DNA of 64,000 nt. Origin: Aureisphaera sp963669405. GTDB lineage: Bacteria > Bacteroidota > Bacteroidia > Flavobacteriales > Flavobacteriaceae. Positions 52,422 through 60,581 of the stretch are shown one piece after another. A model generated the notes under the pieces. It was given only the letters and a program-made list of their open reading frames with translations. It was not told the DNA's origin and did not search any database. The position numbers were made by a program, and so were the translations under genes. The stretch spans positions 2,604,001-2,668,000 of the forward strand of contig CAXXHF010000002.1 in NCBI GenBank assembly GCA_963669405.2. The letters are read 5' to 3'. Position 1 is the first letter of the stretch. Each line of letters starts with the position of its first letter.

Positions 52422-54893
52422 ATGAAAAAATTTACCCCCTTGTTAGTGTTGTGCCTTATTTTGATAGGTTGCGCCGAGAATTCAAGCACAAAAAATTCAG
52501 AGGTGATAGCTAAGGAAACTCCACACGATTTCATGTTTATGCAACGTGCTTATCCAACTGGTGAAATAAAAACATCAGCTTATACAGAGGCTATTGCATG
52601 GAAAAAACAAAATCAAAACCGTGCTCAAGCTGCCGTCTGGGAATTTGCTGGACCCGTTAATGTGGGGGGGCGGATTACAGATATTGAAATTCCAATAGAT
52701 CAGGCACAAACTTATTATGTGGGTGCCGCGTCTGGAGGTATTTTTAAAACCACTGATGCAGGAGCAACATGGAACCCTATTTTTGATAATGAAGGAGCCT
52801 TATCCATAGGCGATATTGAAATTTTAAAAAGCGATACCGATGTGATTTGGGTAGGGACGGGAGAAGTAAATGCAGGAGGAGGTTCTTTAGCGTATGATGG
52901 AGATGGAATTTACAAAAGTGAGGATGGGGGTCTTACCTGGGAAAGTAAAGGCCTGCCTGATGTAGGAAGCATAGGTAAAGTTGTAATTAGTCCAGACGAT
53001 GATAACACTATTCTAGTGGCTGCCATGGGGCCATTATTTAGAGATGATAATAATCGAGGCGTATATAGAACAACTGATGGAGGAACAACTTGGAATCAAG
53101 TTCTTTTTGTAAGCAATATAGCAGGTGCTATAGATATGGCCATTCATCCAAATGATGGAAATATTGTTTATGCTGCAACTTGGGAACGGGTACGTCGTCC
53201 TCAATTTAGAGACTATGGAGGAGCTGGTTCTGGGTTGCACCGTTCTACAGATGGTGGAGCTACTTGGGCAGAAATGACCAATGGTTTACCAAGCAATCCA
53301 GATGATAAAGGAAGAATTAGTATCGATATTTCACAATCCAATCCCAATGTATTGTACGCTCGCTATGCAGATGCCAACGGAAGTATTCAAGGAGTTTATA
53401 GAACTTCAGATGGAGGGGACTCATGGGTTGAGGTTAATTCCAGCCAATTGACCAATGTTGGATTCCATTGGTGGTTCCGTGGAATTTTTGTGGATCCTAA
53501 CAATGAAGACACCATTTATAATGTCGATTTTGTGGTAGAAAAGTCCATTGATGGTGGAAATTCATGGGCTACAGCATTTCCAGGTGTACACGTAGATCAG
53601 CATGCAATGGCTTTTAATGCAAGTACTGGTGGAGAGGTGTTGTTAGGAAATGATGGAGGTTTTTATAAAAGTTCTAATGACGGAGCTTCTTCTGTGAAAG
53701 ATCTCACACTTCCTATTACACAATTTTATAGGTTCCATGTAGATGCGCAAAACTCCAATAAAATATATGGTGGAGCACAAGACAACAACACCATTCGTAC
53801 AACGACTGGTAGTTTGAACGATTGGCAGTCTATTTTTGGTGGAGATGGATTCCAGCCTTTGGTAGATCCTACAGATACCAATGTCATTTATGCACTTTCC
53901 CAAAACGGAAACTGGGGTAAATCTATTGACGATGCTGCTAATTTTCAAGGATTGCCAACTCCAGGAAATCGAAAAAACTGGGATACCCCAATACTTTTAG
54001 ATCCTAACGATTCCCAAACGGTATATTATGGAGCCAATCAATTGTATAAAAGTACAAATGCGGGAGGTAGCTTTACGGCTATAAGCCCAGATCTAACCAA
54101 TGGTTCAGGAGGAGGTAACCTTACCTTTGGAACTATTATATCTTTTGATGTTTCATCTTTGGATAGCAATACTATTATTGCTGGAACGGATGATGGGAAT
54201 GTTTGGATTACCCAAGACGCTGGGGCAAATTGGAACAATGTTTCGGGAACCTTACCTGATCGTTGGGTAACCAAGGTGTTGGTAGATCGAGAAGACGCCA
54301 ACTCGTTTTATGTTACCTTTTCCGGATACAGATATGGTGAAGACTTTGGACATGTGTACCGTACTGAAGATGCTGGAGCCAATTGGATAGATATTAGTAC
54401 TACTTTGCCAGATATTCCAATTAATGACATTGTAAAAGACAGCTATGGGAACCTGTTCCTCGCAACTGATGTTGGTGTGTTTGCCAGTGCAGATAATGGG
54501 GCTAACTGGGCTCCATTTGGAGATAATATGCCACCAGTGGTAGTTACGGACATGCATATCCACGAAGGTGACGAGTATCTGTATGCTGCAACCTATGGCC
54601 GTTCTGCATACAAAGTAGATATAGCTAATGATGTTCTTAATACAACCAATGTTGACTTCGAAACATCTATTGCAATATATCCCAACCCAGCTTCAGATGT
54701 GGTAAACATAACTCTTCAAGATACGTCAAGAACGATAGAAATTTCTGTTTACGATGCCTTAGGAAGAGTAGTGATGCCGTCTAAAAATCTGGATGTTGGA
54801 CGTTTGGATATTTCGGGATTGTCTTCTGGGGTGTATTATATAAAAATCATTCAAGAAGGGAATAAAGCCGTAAAACGATTGATTGTAAAATAG
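52422..54893 (+). CDS. BNR/sialidase-repeat surface lipoprotein with T9SS sorting domain
   Basis: 823 residues. N-terminal signal with lipobox (LVLCLILIGC, Cys17). Body of a beta-propeller with repeated Asp-box-type 'S.DGGxTW' motifs (e.g. 'YKSEDGGLTWESKG', 'YRTTDGGTTWNQVL', 'HRSTDGGATWAEMT', 'YRTSDGGDSWVEV', 'SIDGGNSWATAF'), like VPS10/BNR glycosidase-related proteins. The end (about 745-823) is a T9SS type A sorting domain ('IAIYPNPASDVVNITLQDTSR...GVYYIKIIQEGNKAVKRLIVK'). No glycosidase active site visible. An odd combination of lipobox and T9SS signal. Confidence 0.85.
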   Translation: MKKFTPLLVLCLILIGCAENSSTKNSEVIAKETPHDFMFMQRAYPTGEIKTSAYTEAIAWKKQNQNRAQAAVWEFAGPVNVGGRITDIEIPIDQAQTYYVGAASGGIFKTTDAGATWNPIFDNEGALSIGDIEILKSDTDVIWVGTGEVNAGGGSLAYDGDGIYKSEDGGLTWESKGLPDVGSIGKVVISPDDDNTILVAAMGPLFRDDNNRGVYRTTDGGTTWNQVLFVSNIAGAIDMAIHPNDGNIVYAATWERVRRPQFRDYGGAGSGLHRSTDGGATWAEMTNGLPSNPDDKGRISIDISQSNPNVLYARYADANGSIQGVYRTSDGGDSWVEVNSSQLTNVGFHWWFRGIFVDPNNEDTIYNVDFVVEKSIDGGNSWATAFPGVHVDQHAMAFNASTGGEVLLGNDGGFYKSSNDGASSVKDLTLPITQFYRFHVDAQNSNKIYGGAQDNNTIRTTTGSLNDWQSIFGGDGFQPLVDPTDTNVIYALSQNGNWGKSIDDAANFQGLPTPGNRKNWDTPILLDPNDSQTVYYGANQLYKSTNAGGSFTAISPDLTNGSGGGNLTFGTIISFDVSSLDSNTIIAGTDDGNVWITQDAGANWNNVSGTLPDRWVTKVLVDREDANSFYVTFSGYRYGEDFGHVYRTEDAGANWIDISTTLPDIPINDIVKDSYGNLFLATDVGVFASADNGANWAPFGDNMPPVVVTDMHIHEGDEYLYAATYGRSAYKVDIANDVLNTTNVDFETSIAIYPNPASDVVNITLQDTSRTIEISVYDALGRVVMPSKNLDVGRLDISGLSSGVYYIKIIQEGNKAVKRLIVK

Positions 54894-54908
54894 TCAAACA
54901 GTAAGATC

Positions 54909-56126
54909 ATCACGTATTCAGAAACCTTAGATTGGCTGTATGCACAGTTGCCCATGTATCAACGCATAGGGAAAGCAGCATACAAAGCAGATTTGTCCAA
55001 TACCTGGAAGCTGGCCGAGTACCTAGATCATCCTGAAAATGAATGGAAGTGTATTCATGTGGCAGGAACTAATGGTAAAGGATCAACAAGCCATATGTTG
55101 GCATCGGTACTTCAAGCTGCTGGTTATAAAGTTGGGCTGTATACTTCACCACATCTTAAAGATTTCAGGGAACGAATCAAGATTAATGGAAAGATGATTT
55201 CCAAACGATCTGTTTCTTCTTTTATTAAAAAGCATAAACCTTTTTTTGAAGCCAATCAACTAAGTTTTTTTGAAATGACAGTGGGTTTGGCTTTTGATTA
55301 TTTCAGAAAAGAAAAAGTAGATATTGCAGTTATCGAAGTTGGATTGGGAGGTCGTTTAGATAGTACCAATATTGTGTTGCCGGAAGTTTCAGTGATTACT
55401 AATATTGGACTGGATCATACCCAATTTCTAGGAAATGATTTACCTTCCATTGCCAAGGAAAAAGCTGGAATCATTAAAAAGGAAACCCCAGTTGTTATAG
55501 GGGAAGCCCTTGAAGAAACCCGTCCTGTGTTTGAAGCTGTTTCTAAAGAGAAGAACTCAACTATTTACTTTGCTGAAGAAGAAAAATTGGATTTGTTCCC
55601 GTGTGATTTGAAAGGAGAGTATCAGAAAAAAAATCAAAGCACTGCTTTGGTCGCTTTAGGACTGCTTAGAGATAAAGGGTGGAGGATTTCAAAAAAGAAT
55701 ATGGAAGAAGGTTTGTCCCATGTGGTTGCGAATACAGGTTTATTAGGACGATGGCAAGTGTTGCAAGACCAACCTAAGGTCATTTGCGATACGGCTCATA
55801 ATAAGGAAGGGTTAATGCTTACCATGAGTCAGCTTAACAAGGAACATTTTCGTGACTTACGGATTGTGTTGGGAATGGTGAGTGATAAAGACCTAGATAG
55901 GGTTTTGGCATTGTTTCCAAAGTCGGCACAGTACTATTTTTCCGAGCCAGATATTAGCAGGGCGTTAAATGTAAAAATATTGAAGTCTGAAGCAAAGAAG
56001 TTTGGTTTGCAGGGAAAAGCCTATGATACAGTAAAAGAAGCCTTTACAACAGCATTGAAAGAGTCTCATAAAGAAGACATTATTTACGTAGGTGGAAGTA
56101 CATTTGTTGTGGCTGAAGTTTTGTGA
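54909..56126 (+). CDS. folC: Bifunctional folylpolyglutamate/dihydrofolate synthase, with an unusual start
   Basis: 405 residues if read from 54909. AGTNGKGSTSHML (52-64, P-loop), 'YTSPHLKDFRERI', 'LGGRLDSTNIV' and 'TNIGLDHTQFLG' identify FolC of the Mur ligase superfamily, which makes dihydrofolate and adds glutamates. The family N-terminus (xTYxETLDWLxxQLPMYQR) is present in frame from 54909, but that codon is ATC, not ATG; the first NTG codons (CTG 54936, TTG 54948) lie inside the conserved N-terminus. The gene starts 15 bp after the upstream stop. Confidence 0.9.
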   Translation: MTYSETLDWLYAQLPMYQRIGKAAYKADLSNTWKLAEYLDHPENEWKCIHVAGTNGKGSTSHMLASVLQAAGYKVGLYTSPHLKDFRERIKINGKMISKRSVSSFIKKHKPFFEANQLSFFEMTVGLAFDYFRKEKVDIAVIEVGLGGRLDSTNIVLPEVSVITNIGLDHTQFLGNDLPSIAKEKAGIIKKETPVVIGEALEETRPVFEAVSKEKNSTIYFAEEEKLDLFPCDLKGEYQKKNQSTALVALGLLRDKGWRISKKNMEEGLSHVVANTGLLGRWQVLQDQPKVICDTAHNKEGLMLTMSQLNKEHFRDLRIVLGMVSDKDLDRVLALFPKSAQYYFSEPDISRALNVKILKSEAKKFGLQGKAYDTVKEAFTTALKESHKEDIIYVGGSTFVVAEVL

Positions 56127-56143
56127 TTTTTTTGATGGTTTTG

Positions 56144-56174
56144 TTTGCGAGAAATAAAAACTGCCTTATATTTG
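56144..56174 (+). promoter_or_regulatory. Promoter of the first tRNA-Val gene
   Basis: TTTG (56144-56147), 19-bp spacer, then TATATTTG (56167-56174): an exact match to the Bacteroidetes consensus TTTG-N19-TAnnTTTG, 16 bp before the tRNA. Confidence 0.8.
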
Positions 56175-56190
56175 CATCCGCTAACAGCGA

Positions 56191-56265
56191 GGGCGCTTAG
56201 CTCAGTTGGTTCAGAGCACTTGGTTTACACCCAAGGGGTCGGGGGTTCGAATCCCTCAGCGCCCA
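56191..56265 (+). tRNA. tRNA-Val (anticodon UAC)
   Basis: 75 nt cloverleaf: acceptor GGGCGCT/AGCGCCC, D-arm GCTC...GAGC, anticodon arm CTTGG-TTTACAC-CCAAG with UAC, and TTCGAAT T-loop. The CCA tail is not encoded directly at the discriminator A. Confidence 0.95.
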
Positions 56266-56276
56266 CACCAAAACAG

Positions 56277-56309
56277 AATCCCGATACATTTTTGTATCGG
56301 GATTTTTTT
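56277..56309 (+). terminator. Terminator of the first tRNA
   Basis: AATCCCGATACA (56277-56288) pairs with TGTATCGGGATT (56293-56304), then T7. The same CCCGAT stem core recurs after the second tRNA. Confidence 0.9.
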
Positions 56310-56318
56310 ATTTCCTAA

Positions 56319-56390
56319 ACAGTCAAGATTTCCATTACAATCAAGGAAAATAGAGTGACAGTCAATTTAACATCCATTACAAGAAAATAG
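56319..56390. repeat. Two-copy imperfect direct repeat
   Basis: Units at 56319-56353 and 56358-56390 share ACAGTCAA, then TCCATTACAA, then GAAAATAG in the same order, period about 39 bp. It lies just upstream of the 56428 gene. It could be a regulator-binding array or a small duplication. Confidence 0.6.
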
Positions 56391-56400
56391 CTGCCAAAAT

Positions 56401-56416
56401 TTGTATTTTTATACAA
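56401..56416. promoter_or_regulatory. Palindrome, possible operator
   Basis: TTGTATTTTTATACAA is an inverted repeat of 6-bp arms (TTGTAT/ATACAA), 12 bp before the 56428 start codon. A plausible operator, unproven. Confidence 0.4.
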
Positions 56417-56427
56417 AGACTGTTGTT

Positions 56428-56880
56428 ATGAAAGCACCCCAAAGATTTGAAAACGCTATTCAGAAATTATACGCAGCATTTCATTCCGAAACCCTGCATC
56501 CCGAATGTTGCCAGCAATGTGCAGTGGGCAATATTTTAGATAATACCGAATCTTGGAGGTATTTAGCAGATGATCATGGTTCGTTGCGTTTAAATTATAT
56601 TGGTCTTATACATCAAAATCTTGGCAGAAGGTTTGCGGGATATACCCCTCAGGAATTGTTGAAGATTGAAGCAGCTTTTTTGAAAGGTTGCGGTTACGGA
56701 TTGCCACTAAGGCACAACAGTAAAAAACCGAAGAACCCTAAAGATAGAGATGTGTTGTTTACCGGACTTTGTGCAGCTATCGAGTTGTTGTGTAAGATGG
56801 ATGGAGTTGAGAATGTAATGGACTACTCGCAACTCTTTGCTCCACAAGTTTCGAAAGTGGAGTTTTCTTTAGAGATATAA
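56428..56880 (+). CDS. Cysteine-rich N-terminal small protein between two tRNA-Val genes
   Basis: 150 residues from ATG 56428 (MKAPQRFENAIQKLYAAFHS). 'LHPECCQQCAVGNILDN' (about 23-39) has a Cys-Cys-x-x-Cys cluster suggesting metal binding; then 'GYTPQELLKIEAAFLKGCGYG' and 'GLCAAIELLCKMDGVENVMDY'. All-helical, cytoplasmic. No family is recognised. The two tRNA-Val genes flank it and its own upstream region has a direct repeat and a palindrome, so it may be independently regulated. Confidence 0.7.
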   Translation: MKAPQRFENAIQKLYAAFHSETLHPECCQQCAVGNILDNTESWRYLADDHGSLRLNYIGLIHQNLGRRFAGYTPQELLKIEAAFLKGCGYGLPLRHNSKKPKNPKDRDVLFTGLCAAIELLCKMDGVENVMDYSQLFAPQVSKVEFSLEI

Positions 56881-56923
56881 TCTACATGGCATTTGTAATT
56901 TGTATTTTAGCTAATCGCTTTTT

Positions 56924-56998
56924 GGGTCATTAACTCAGTTGGTTCAGAGTGTCACCTTGACAGGGTGGAAGTCACTGGTTCGAATCCAGTATGACCCA
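56924..56998 (+). tRNA. tRNA-Val (anticodon GAC)
   Basis: 75 nt: acceptor GGGTCAT/ATGACCC, anticodon arm TCACC-TTGACAG-GGTGG with GAC, T-loop TTCGAAT. Followed by ACA, no encoded CCA at the discriminator. Confidence 0.95.
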
Positions 56999-57009
56999 CA
57001 ACAAGCAAC

Positions 57010-57038
57010 ATCCCGATGCAGAAATGTGTCGGGATTTT
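57010..57038 (+). terminator. Terminator of the second tRNA
   Basis: ATCCCGATGCA...TGTGTCGGGAT with GAAA loop, then TTT. Two G-T pairs in the stem. Confidence 0.75.
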
Positions 57039-57087
57039 AATTTATTGAACCCTAAAAGATTATGGTAAAATGCCTTATATTCATGTC

Positions 57088-58263
57088 ATGAAAGAAATTG
57101 CAAAGAAAAAACAGTATTCAGGAACTTCTCTCTATTTTATTGTGTTGTTTTCCATCTTTATTATTTCCTGTAAAGGACAGGACAAAGACAATACATCGTT
57201 TCAAAATAATACGGAACCCAATACATCTTCTCAAGTATTTATGGATCCACTTTCTGCAATGGATACCAATGCCATCTATAATCAAACGGGTTTGCCTATG
57301 TATTACGATGGGCAATTGAGCCATTGGGTTCGAAATATATTTGAAGACAGTAGGGGCAATTTATGGTTTGGCACTAATCATTATGGGGTCATTCGGTACG
57401 ATGGTGATACAATAAACTATATCTCTGAAACACATGGTATAGGCGGTGGTAGAATCAATGAAATTGCAGAAGATAAAGATGGAAATGTTTGGTTTTGTAC
57501 TTATGGAGGTCTTAGTAAATATGACGGGGAGTCTTTTTCCAATTACCCAGTTAAAGTGGGCGATAACAACAACGATCTTTTTGCCTTGGTAATAGACCGA
57601 AATGATAAATTTTGGATAAGTACTATAAACGGTGTTGTCCAGTTTGATGGGGATAATGCATTTACACCATTTGAAATTCGTCGTGCTAAAGTAGAAGATC
57701 CCGATCCAGTACTTTCGCCCAAGAGGGTTACAGCGATCATGGAAGATAGTAAAGGGTATATGTGGTTTGGAACCGATGGTTTTGGGGTTAGTATATATAA
57801 TCCATCTGCCAAGGAAGGGGAAGATCCCTTTACACTTATTACGACCGAGAACGGATTGCCAGACAACAGGGTGTCGCAAATTATGGAAGATAGTAAAGGT
57901 AATATTTGGATAGCAACTATGTTTGGAGGAATAAGTCTTTACGATGGAGAGTCATTTACCAATTTCACAAAAGATGGTGAGGTTGAGGGTGTTGAAGCTG
58001 GTGGGTTTTATGAAGATAAGGACGGGGACATATGGTTTGCTGTCGAAAACCATGGTATATACCGTTTCGATGGAAAATCGTTTGTGAATTTTCATGAAGA
58101 AGAAGGCCTTATGAGTGGAGGGGTGCTTTCCATGCTTGAAGACAAAGAAGGACGATTCTGGATTGGAGGTTGGAAAGGTCTTTTCCGTTACGATAAATCT
58201 GCTGAAAAGGAAGGAAAGGAGTCCTTTGTTCCAGTAACTAGAAATGGACCTTGGGAGAAATAA
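57088..58263 (+). CDS. Lipoprotein with two-component-regulator-type beta propeller
   Basis: 391 residues from ATG 57088 (MKEIAKKKQYSGTSLYFIVLFSIFIISC, lipobox Cys at 28); ATG 57070 is an alternative. Repeated 'EDSRGNLWFGTNHYGVIRYDG', 'EDKDGNVWFCTYGGLSKYDG', 'EDSKGYMWFGTDGFGVS', 'EDSKGNIWIATMFGGISLYDG', 'EDKDGDIWFAVENHGIYRFDG' and 'EDKEGRFWIGGWKGLFRYD' are Reg_prop repeats, six or more, the fold of the sensor region of hybrid two-component systems and of sensors without a kinase. Here no kinase follows, so it is a binding lipoprotein. Confidence 0.88.
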   Translation: MKEIAKKKQYSGTSLYFIVLFSIFIISCKGQDKDNTSFQNNTEPNTSSQVFMDPLSAMDTNAIYNQTGLPMYYDGQLSHWVRNIFEDSRGNLWFGTNHYGVIRYDGDTINYISETHGIGGGRINEIAEDKDGNVWFCTYGGLSKYDGESFSNYPVKVGDNNNDLFALVIDRNDKFWISTINGVVQFDGDNAFTPFEIRRAKVEDPDPVLSPKRVTAIMEDSKGYMWFGTDGFGVSIYNPSAKEGEDPFTLITTENGLPDNRVSQIMEDSKGNIWIATMFGGISLYDGESFTNFTKDGEVEGVEAGGFYEDKDGDIWFAVENHGIYRFDGKSFVNFHEEEGLMSGGVLSMLEDKEGRFWIGGWKGLFRYDKSAEKEGKESFVPVTRNGPWEK

Positions 58264-58309
58264 TTAAGAACGGATGTTGCCAATACAGAAGATCGTCTCT
58301 ATGAAGTTA

Positions 58310-58807
58310 TTAGTCTTCGACCCAATCCGGTAATGGGTATTCTTTTGTTTCGTCTTGCCAAAATATTTGAGTAATGTACCATCTACCTTCCTTAAAGATG
58401 AGTTGAATACTATTTACTCCACGTTGTTTTACAGGGCCTTCGGGTTCAAATCGAAATTGATAAGCTGAGAAGATCTGAGCAATGCCTCCGTAGACTTTTG
58501 TTTTTCTAGCAAGTTCTTCTTCAAAAAAACCATTTTTACGCATTAGGGGAGCGCTAAGCTCCACATAACGTTCTGGGGTAATGGGATTAAACTTAACTAT
58601 GCCTTCTTTATTCTTTCGGGTAGGGCCCAAAAGAGCCTTTTCATGAAATAATTCATGGAAAGTGTCCCAATCCCTTTCTTCTTCTGCAGGGCCAGAAATT
58701 ACTTCATAAAGGGTATTCATTAGGATATCTATTTGCGAATAGTCCTTTTGTTGAGCAAAAAGAGATGTAGCAAATAGAAGGGTTGTAATTAAGGAGATTG
58801 TTTTCAT
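58310..58807 (-). CDS. Exported NTF2-like protein
   Basis: 165 residues with a signal peptide (TLLFATSLFAQ). The mature part looks like an NTF2/SnoaL alpha+beta cone: 'EERDWDTFHELFHEKALLGPT', 'IQLIFKEGRWYITQIFWQDE'. No catalytic residues identified. 3 bp after the DUF2452 gene on the same strand. Confidence 0.75.
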   Translation of the reverse strand: MKTISLITTLLFATSLFAQQKDYSQIDILMNTLYEVISGPAEEERDWDTFHELFHEKALLGPTRKNKEGIVKFNPITPERYVELSAPLMRKNGFFEEELARKTKVYGGIAQIFSAYQFRFEPEGPVKQRGVNSIQLIFKEGRWYITQIFWQDETKEYPLPDWVED

Positions 58808-58810
58808 GTG

Positions 58811-59209
58811 TTATAGTTTTTCCCACATCTTGTCTGCATTCAACCTGAAGGTTCCAAGATGGTTAAAATTGCATTCGTTGGGTTTTATTAAAGATAGGAA
58901 AGATTGTTCCTTAGAGTCTTTGTAAAGGTGATAGGTTTGTCCTACAATAGGTTCAAAATTGAATTTAGCCTGATATACCAAATTGTTGTACTCAAATTGT
59001 TCTATAAGCCTATCAAATTGAACTTTCAGTTCATCATAGCGTGCCTGAACTTGTTTATTGACCTTGTCTATATTGGTGTTTTTCCAAGTTGTGGTGTCTA
59101 GAGTCGTAATCCTTGGGGCACCTACACCGGTAGCATACGGTTTTAGGGAAGCATCATACGATTGTTCCTCTTCATTAAATACAACTTGATCAGGCTTCTT
59201 CTTGTCCAT
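58811..59209 (-). CDS. DUF2452 protein
   Basis: 132 residues. 'PDQVVFNEEEQSYDASLKPYATGVGAPRI' and 'NNLVYQAKFNFEPIVGQTYHLY' match the conserved DUF2452 layout seen in Bacteroidetes. Cytoplasmic. Function unknown. It lies 1 bp after the murF stop on the same strand. Confidence 0.85.
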   Translation of the reverse strand: MDKKKPDQVVFNEEEQSYDASLKPYATGVGAPRITTLDTTTWKNTNIDKVNKQVQARYDELKVQFDRLIEQFEYNNLVYQAKFNFEPIVGQTYHLYKDSKEQSFLSLIKPNECNFNHLGTFRLNADKMWEKL

Positions 59210-59210
59210 A

Positions 59211-60491
59211 TTATAATAATTCCAATATACGTTCTAATGCCATGCCTCGAGAACCCTTAATTAAGATGGTACTAGGAGGAAGGGTTTTTATAATACCTGA
59301 AGTCTTAAAATCTTCAAAGGTTTTAAATATTTTGGTTTCTTCGGAGTGATTTTCAGTATCAAAAAAGTGAGCTCCTAGTAAGTAGGACTTTCCAAAAGGA
59401 TTTTCCTTTAAAAAATCGACAACACTTTGATGTTCATGAGTTGCAGTTGGTCCCAACTCAAACATATCTCCAAGAATCATAATCTTAGAGTTACCTCGAG
59501 TTTGTTTGAAGTTTTCAAGTGCAGCCATCATACTCGTAGGATTAGCATTGTAGGCATCTAAAATGATATGATGTCCTTTCTTTTCAATGAGTTGAGATCT
59601 ATTCATATTAGGCACATATGCCTCGATAGCATCCTTTATTGCTGCTGGGGATACTTCGAAATAGGCTCCTATGGCTATAGCGGCTGCTATATTGTGGAAA
59701 TTATATACGCCTATAAGGTTACTTTGTATTTGCAACCCTTTAAAACCTATAAGAAGCGGTCCTGAGCTTTCCAATAACTGTACGGGGCAATCGGTTCCAT
59801 CTTTTCCAAAAACCTGCCGATTCATGCTTTGGGTTAGTTCCATTTGCTTAGGGTCGTTCCCATTTACAAAAACCAATTTGTTGCGATCATTAATATCTTT
59901 GTAAAGCTCAGATTTTCCAAGAATAACTCCTTCTAAGCTACCAAACCCTTCCAAATGTGCTTTCCCAAAATTGGTAATGTATCCATAATCTGGTGCTGCA
60001 ATTTGGGTGAGAGTTTCAATCTCTTTTAGATGATTGGCTCCCATTTCTACAATACCTATTTCAGTTTCTGAGGTCATAGTTAGAAGCGTTAGGGGAACGC
60101 CTATATGGTTGTTTAGGTTTCCAATGGTAGCAGTGGTATTGAATTTTTTGGAAAGCACAGTGTTGATGAGTTCTTTACTAGTGGTTTTCCCGTTGCTTCC
60201 CGTCAATGCAATAATGGGTAATTTTAATTGCATACGATGATGGTGTGCCAGTTTCTGAAGAAGTTTCAATGAATCTCTGCACAAAATGGTTTCTCCTGTA
60301 TTTTTATGATACCTAATATCGTCAATAACAACCTTTAATGCCCCTTGGTCTAATGCCTCCTGTGCAAAGGTGTTTCCATTGAAGTTATCTCCTTTTAGGG
60401 CAAAGAACAGGCATTGAGGGGTTATTTTTCGTGTGTCAGTACAGATGCCACTACTTCTTAGATAGTGTTGATACAATTGATCTATTTTCAA
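59211..60491 (-). CDS. murF: UDP-N-acetylmuramoyl-tripeptide--D-alanyl-D-alanine ligase
   Basis: 426 residues from TTG 60491 (MKIDQLYQHYLRSSGICTDTRK); a further upstream TTG (60527) would add a run of unlikely residues. ATP-dependent addition of D-Ala-D-Ala to the peptidoglycan precursor. GSNGKTTSKEL (98-108, P-loop), 'GIVEMGANHLKEIETL' and 'NRSQLIEKKGHHIILDAYNANPTSM' identify MurF. Located after gldJ, behind a terminator, as in other flavobacteria. Confidence 0.93.
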   Translation of the reverse strand: MKIDQLYQHYLRSSGICTDTRKITPQCLFFALKGDNFNGNTFAQEALDQGALKVVIDDIRYHKNTGETILCRDSLKLLQKLAHHHRMQLKLPIIALTGSNGKTTSKELINTVLSKKFNTTATIGNLNNHIGVPLTLLTMTSETEIGIVEMGANHLKEIETLTQIAAPDYGYITNFGKAHLEGFGSLEGVILGKSELYKDINDRNKLVFVNGNDPKQMELTQSMNRQVFGKDGTDCPVQLLESSGPLLIGFKGLQIQSNLIGVYNFHNIAAAIAIGAYFEVSPAAIKDAIEAYVPNMNRSQLIEKKGHHIILDAYNANPTSMMAALENFKQTRGNSKIMILGDMFELGPTATHEHQSVVDFLKENPFGKSYLLGAHFFDTENHSEETKIFKTFEDFKTSGIIKTLPPSTILIKGSRGMALERILELL

Positions 60492-60530
60492 TGGAATTCG
60501 GTTTTTTTGTAAAAAATAAAGGTACAAAAA

Positions 60531-60560
60531 AACCCTCTGAAGAACGATCAGAGGGTTTCT
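60531..60560 (-). terminator. Terminator between gldJ and murF
   Basis: AACCCTCTGA (60531-60540) pairs with TCAGAGGGTT (60548-60557); in the minus direction it is followed by a T-run. It ends gldJ transcription before murF. Confidence 0.85.
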
Positions 60561-60581
60561 GTATATTGAAACTATTTGAAT

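Noticed and set aside
56277..57038. The two CCCGAT hairpins as a mobile repeat
   Set aside because: They fit normal terminators of the two tRNA genes; the shared core is short.
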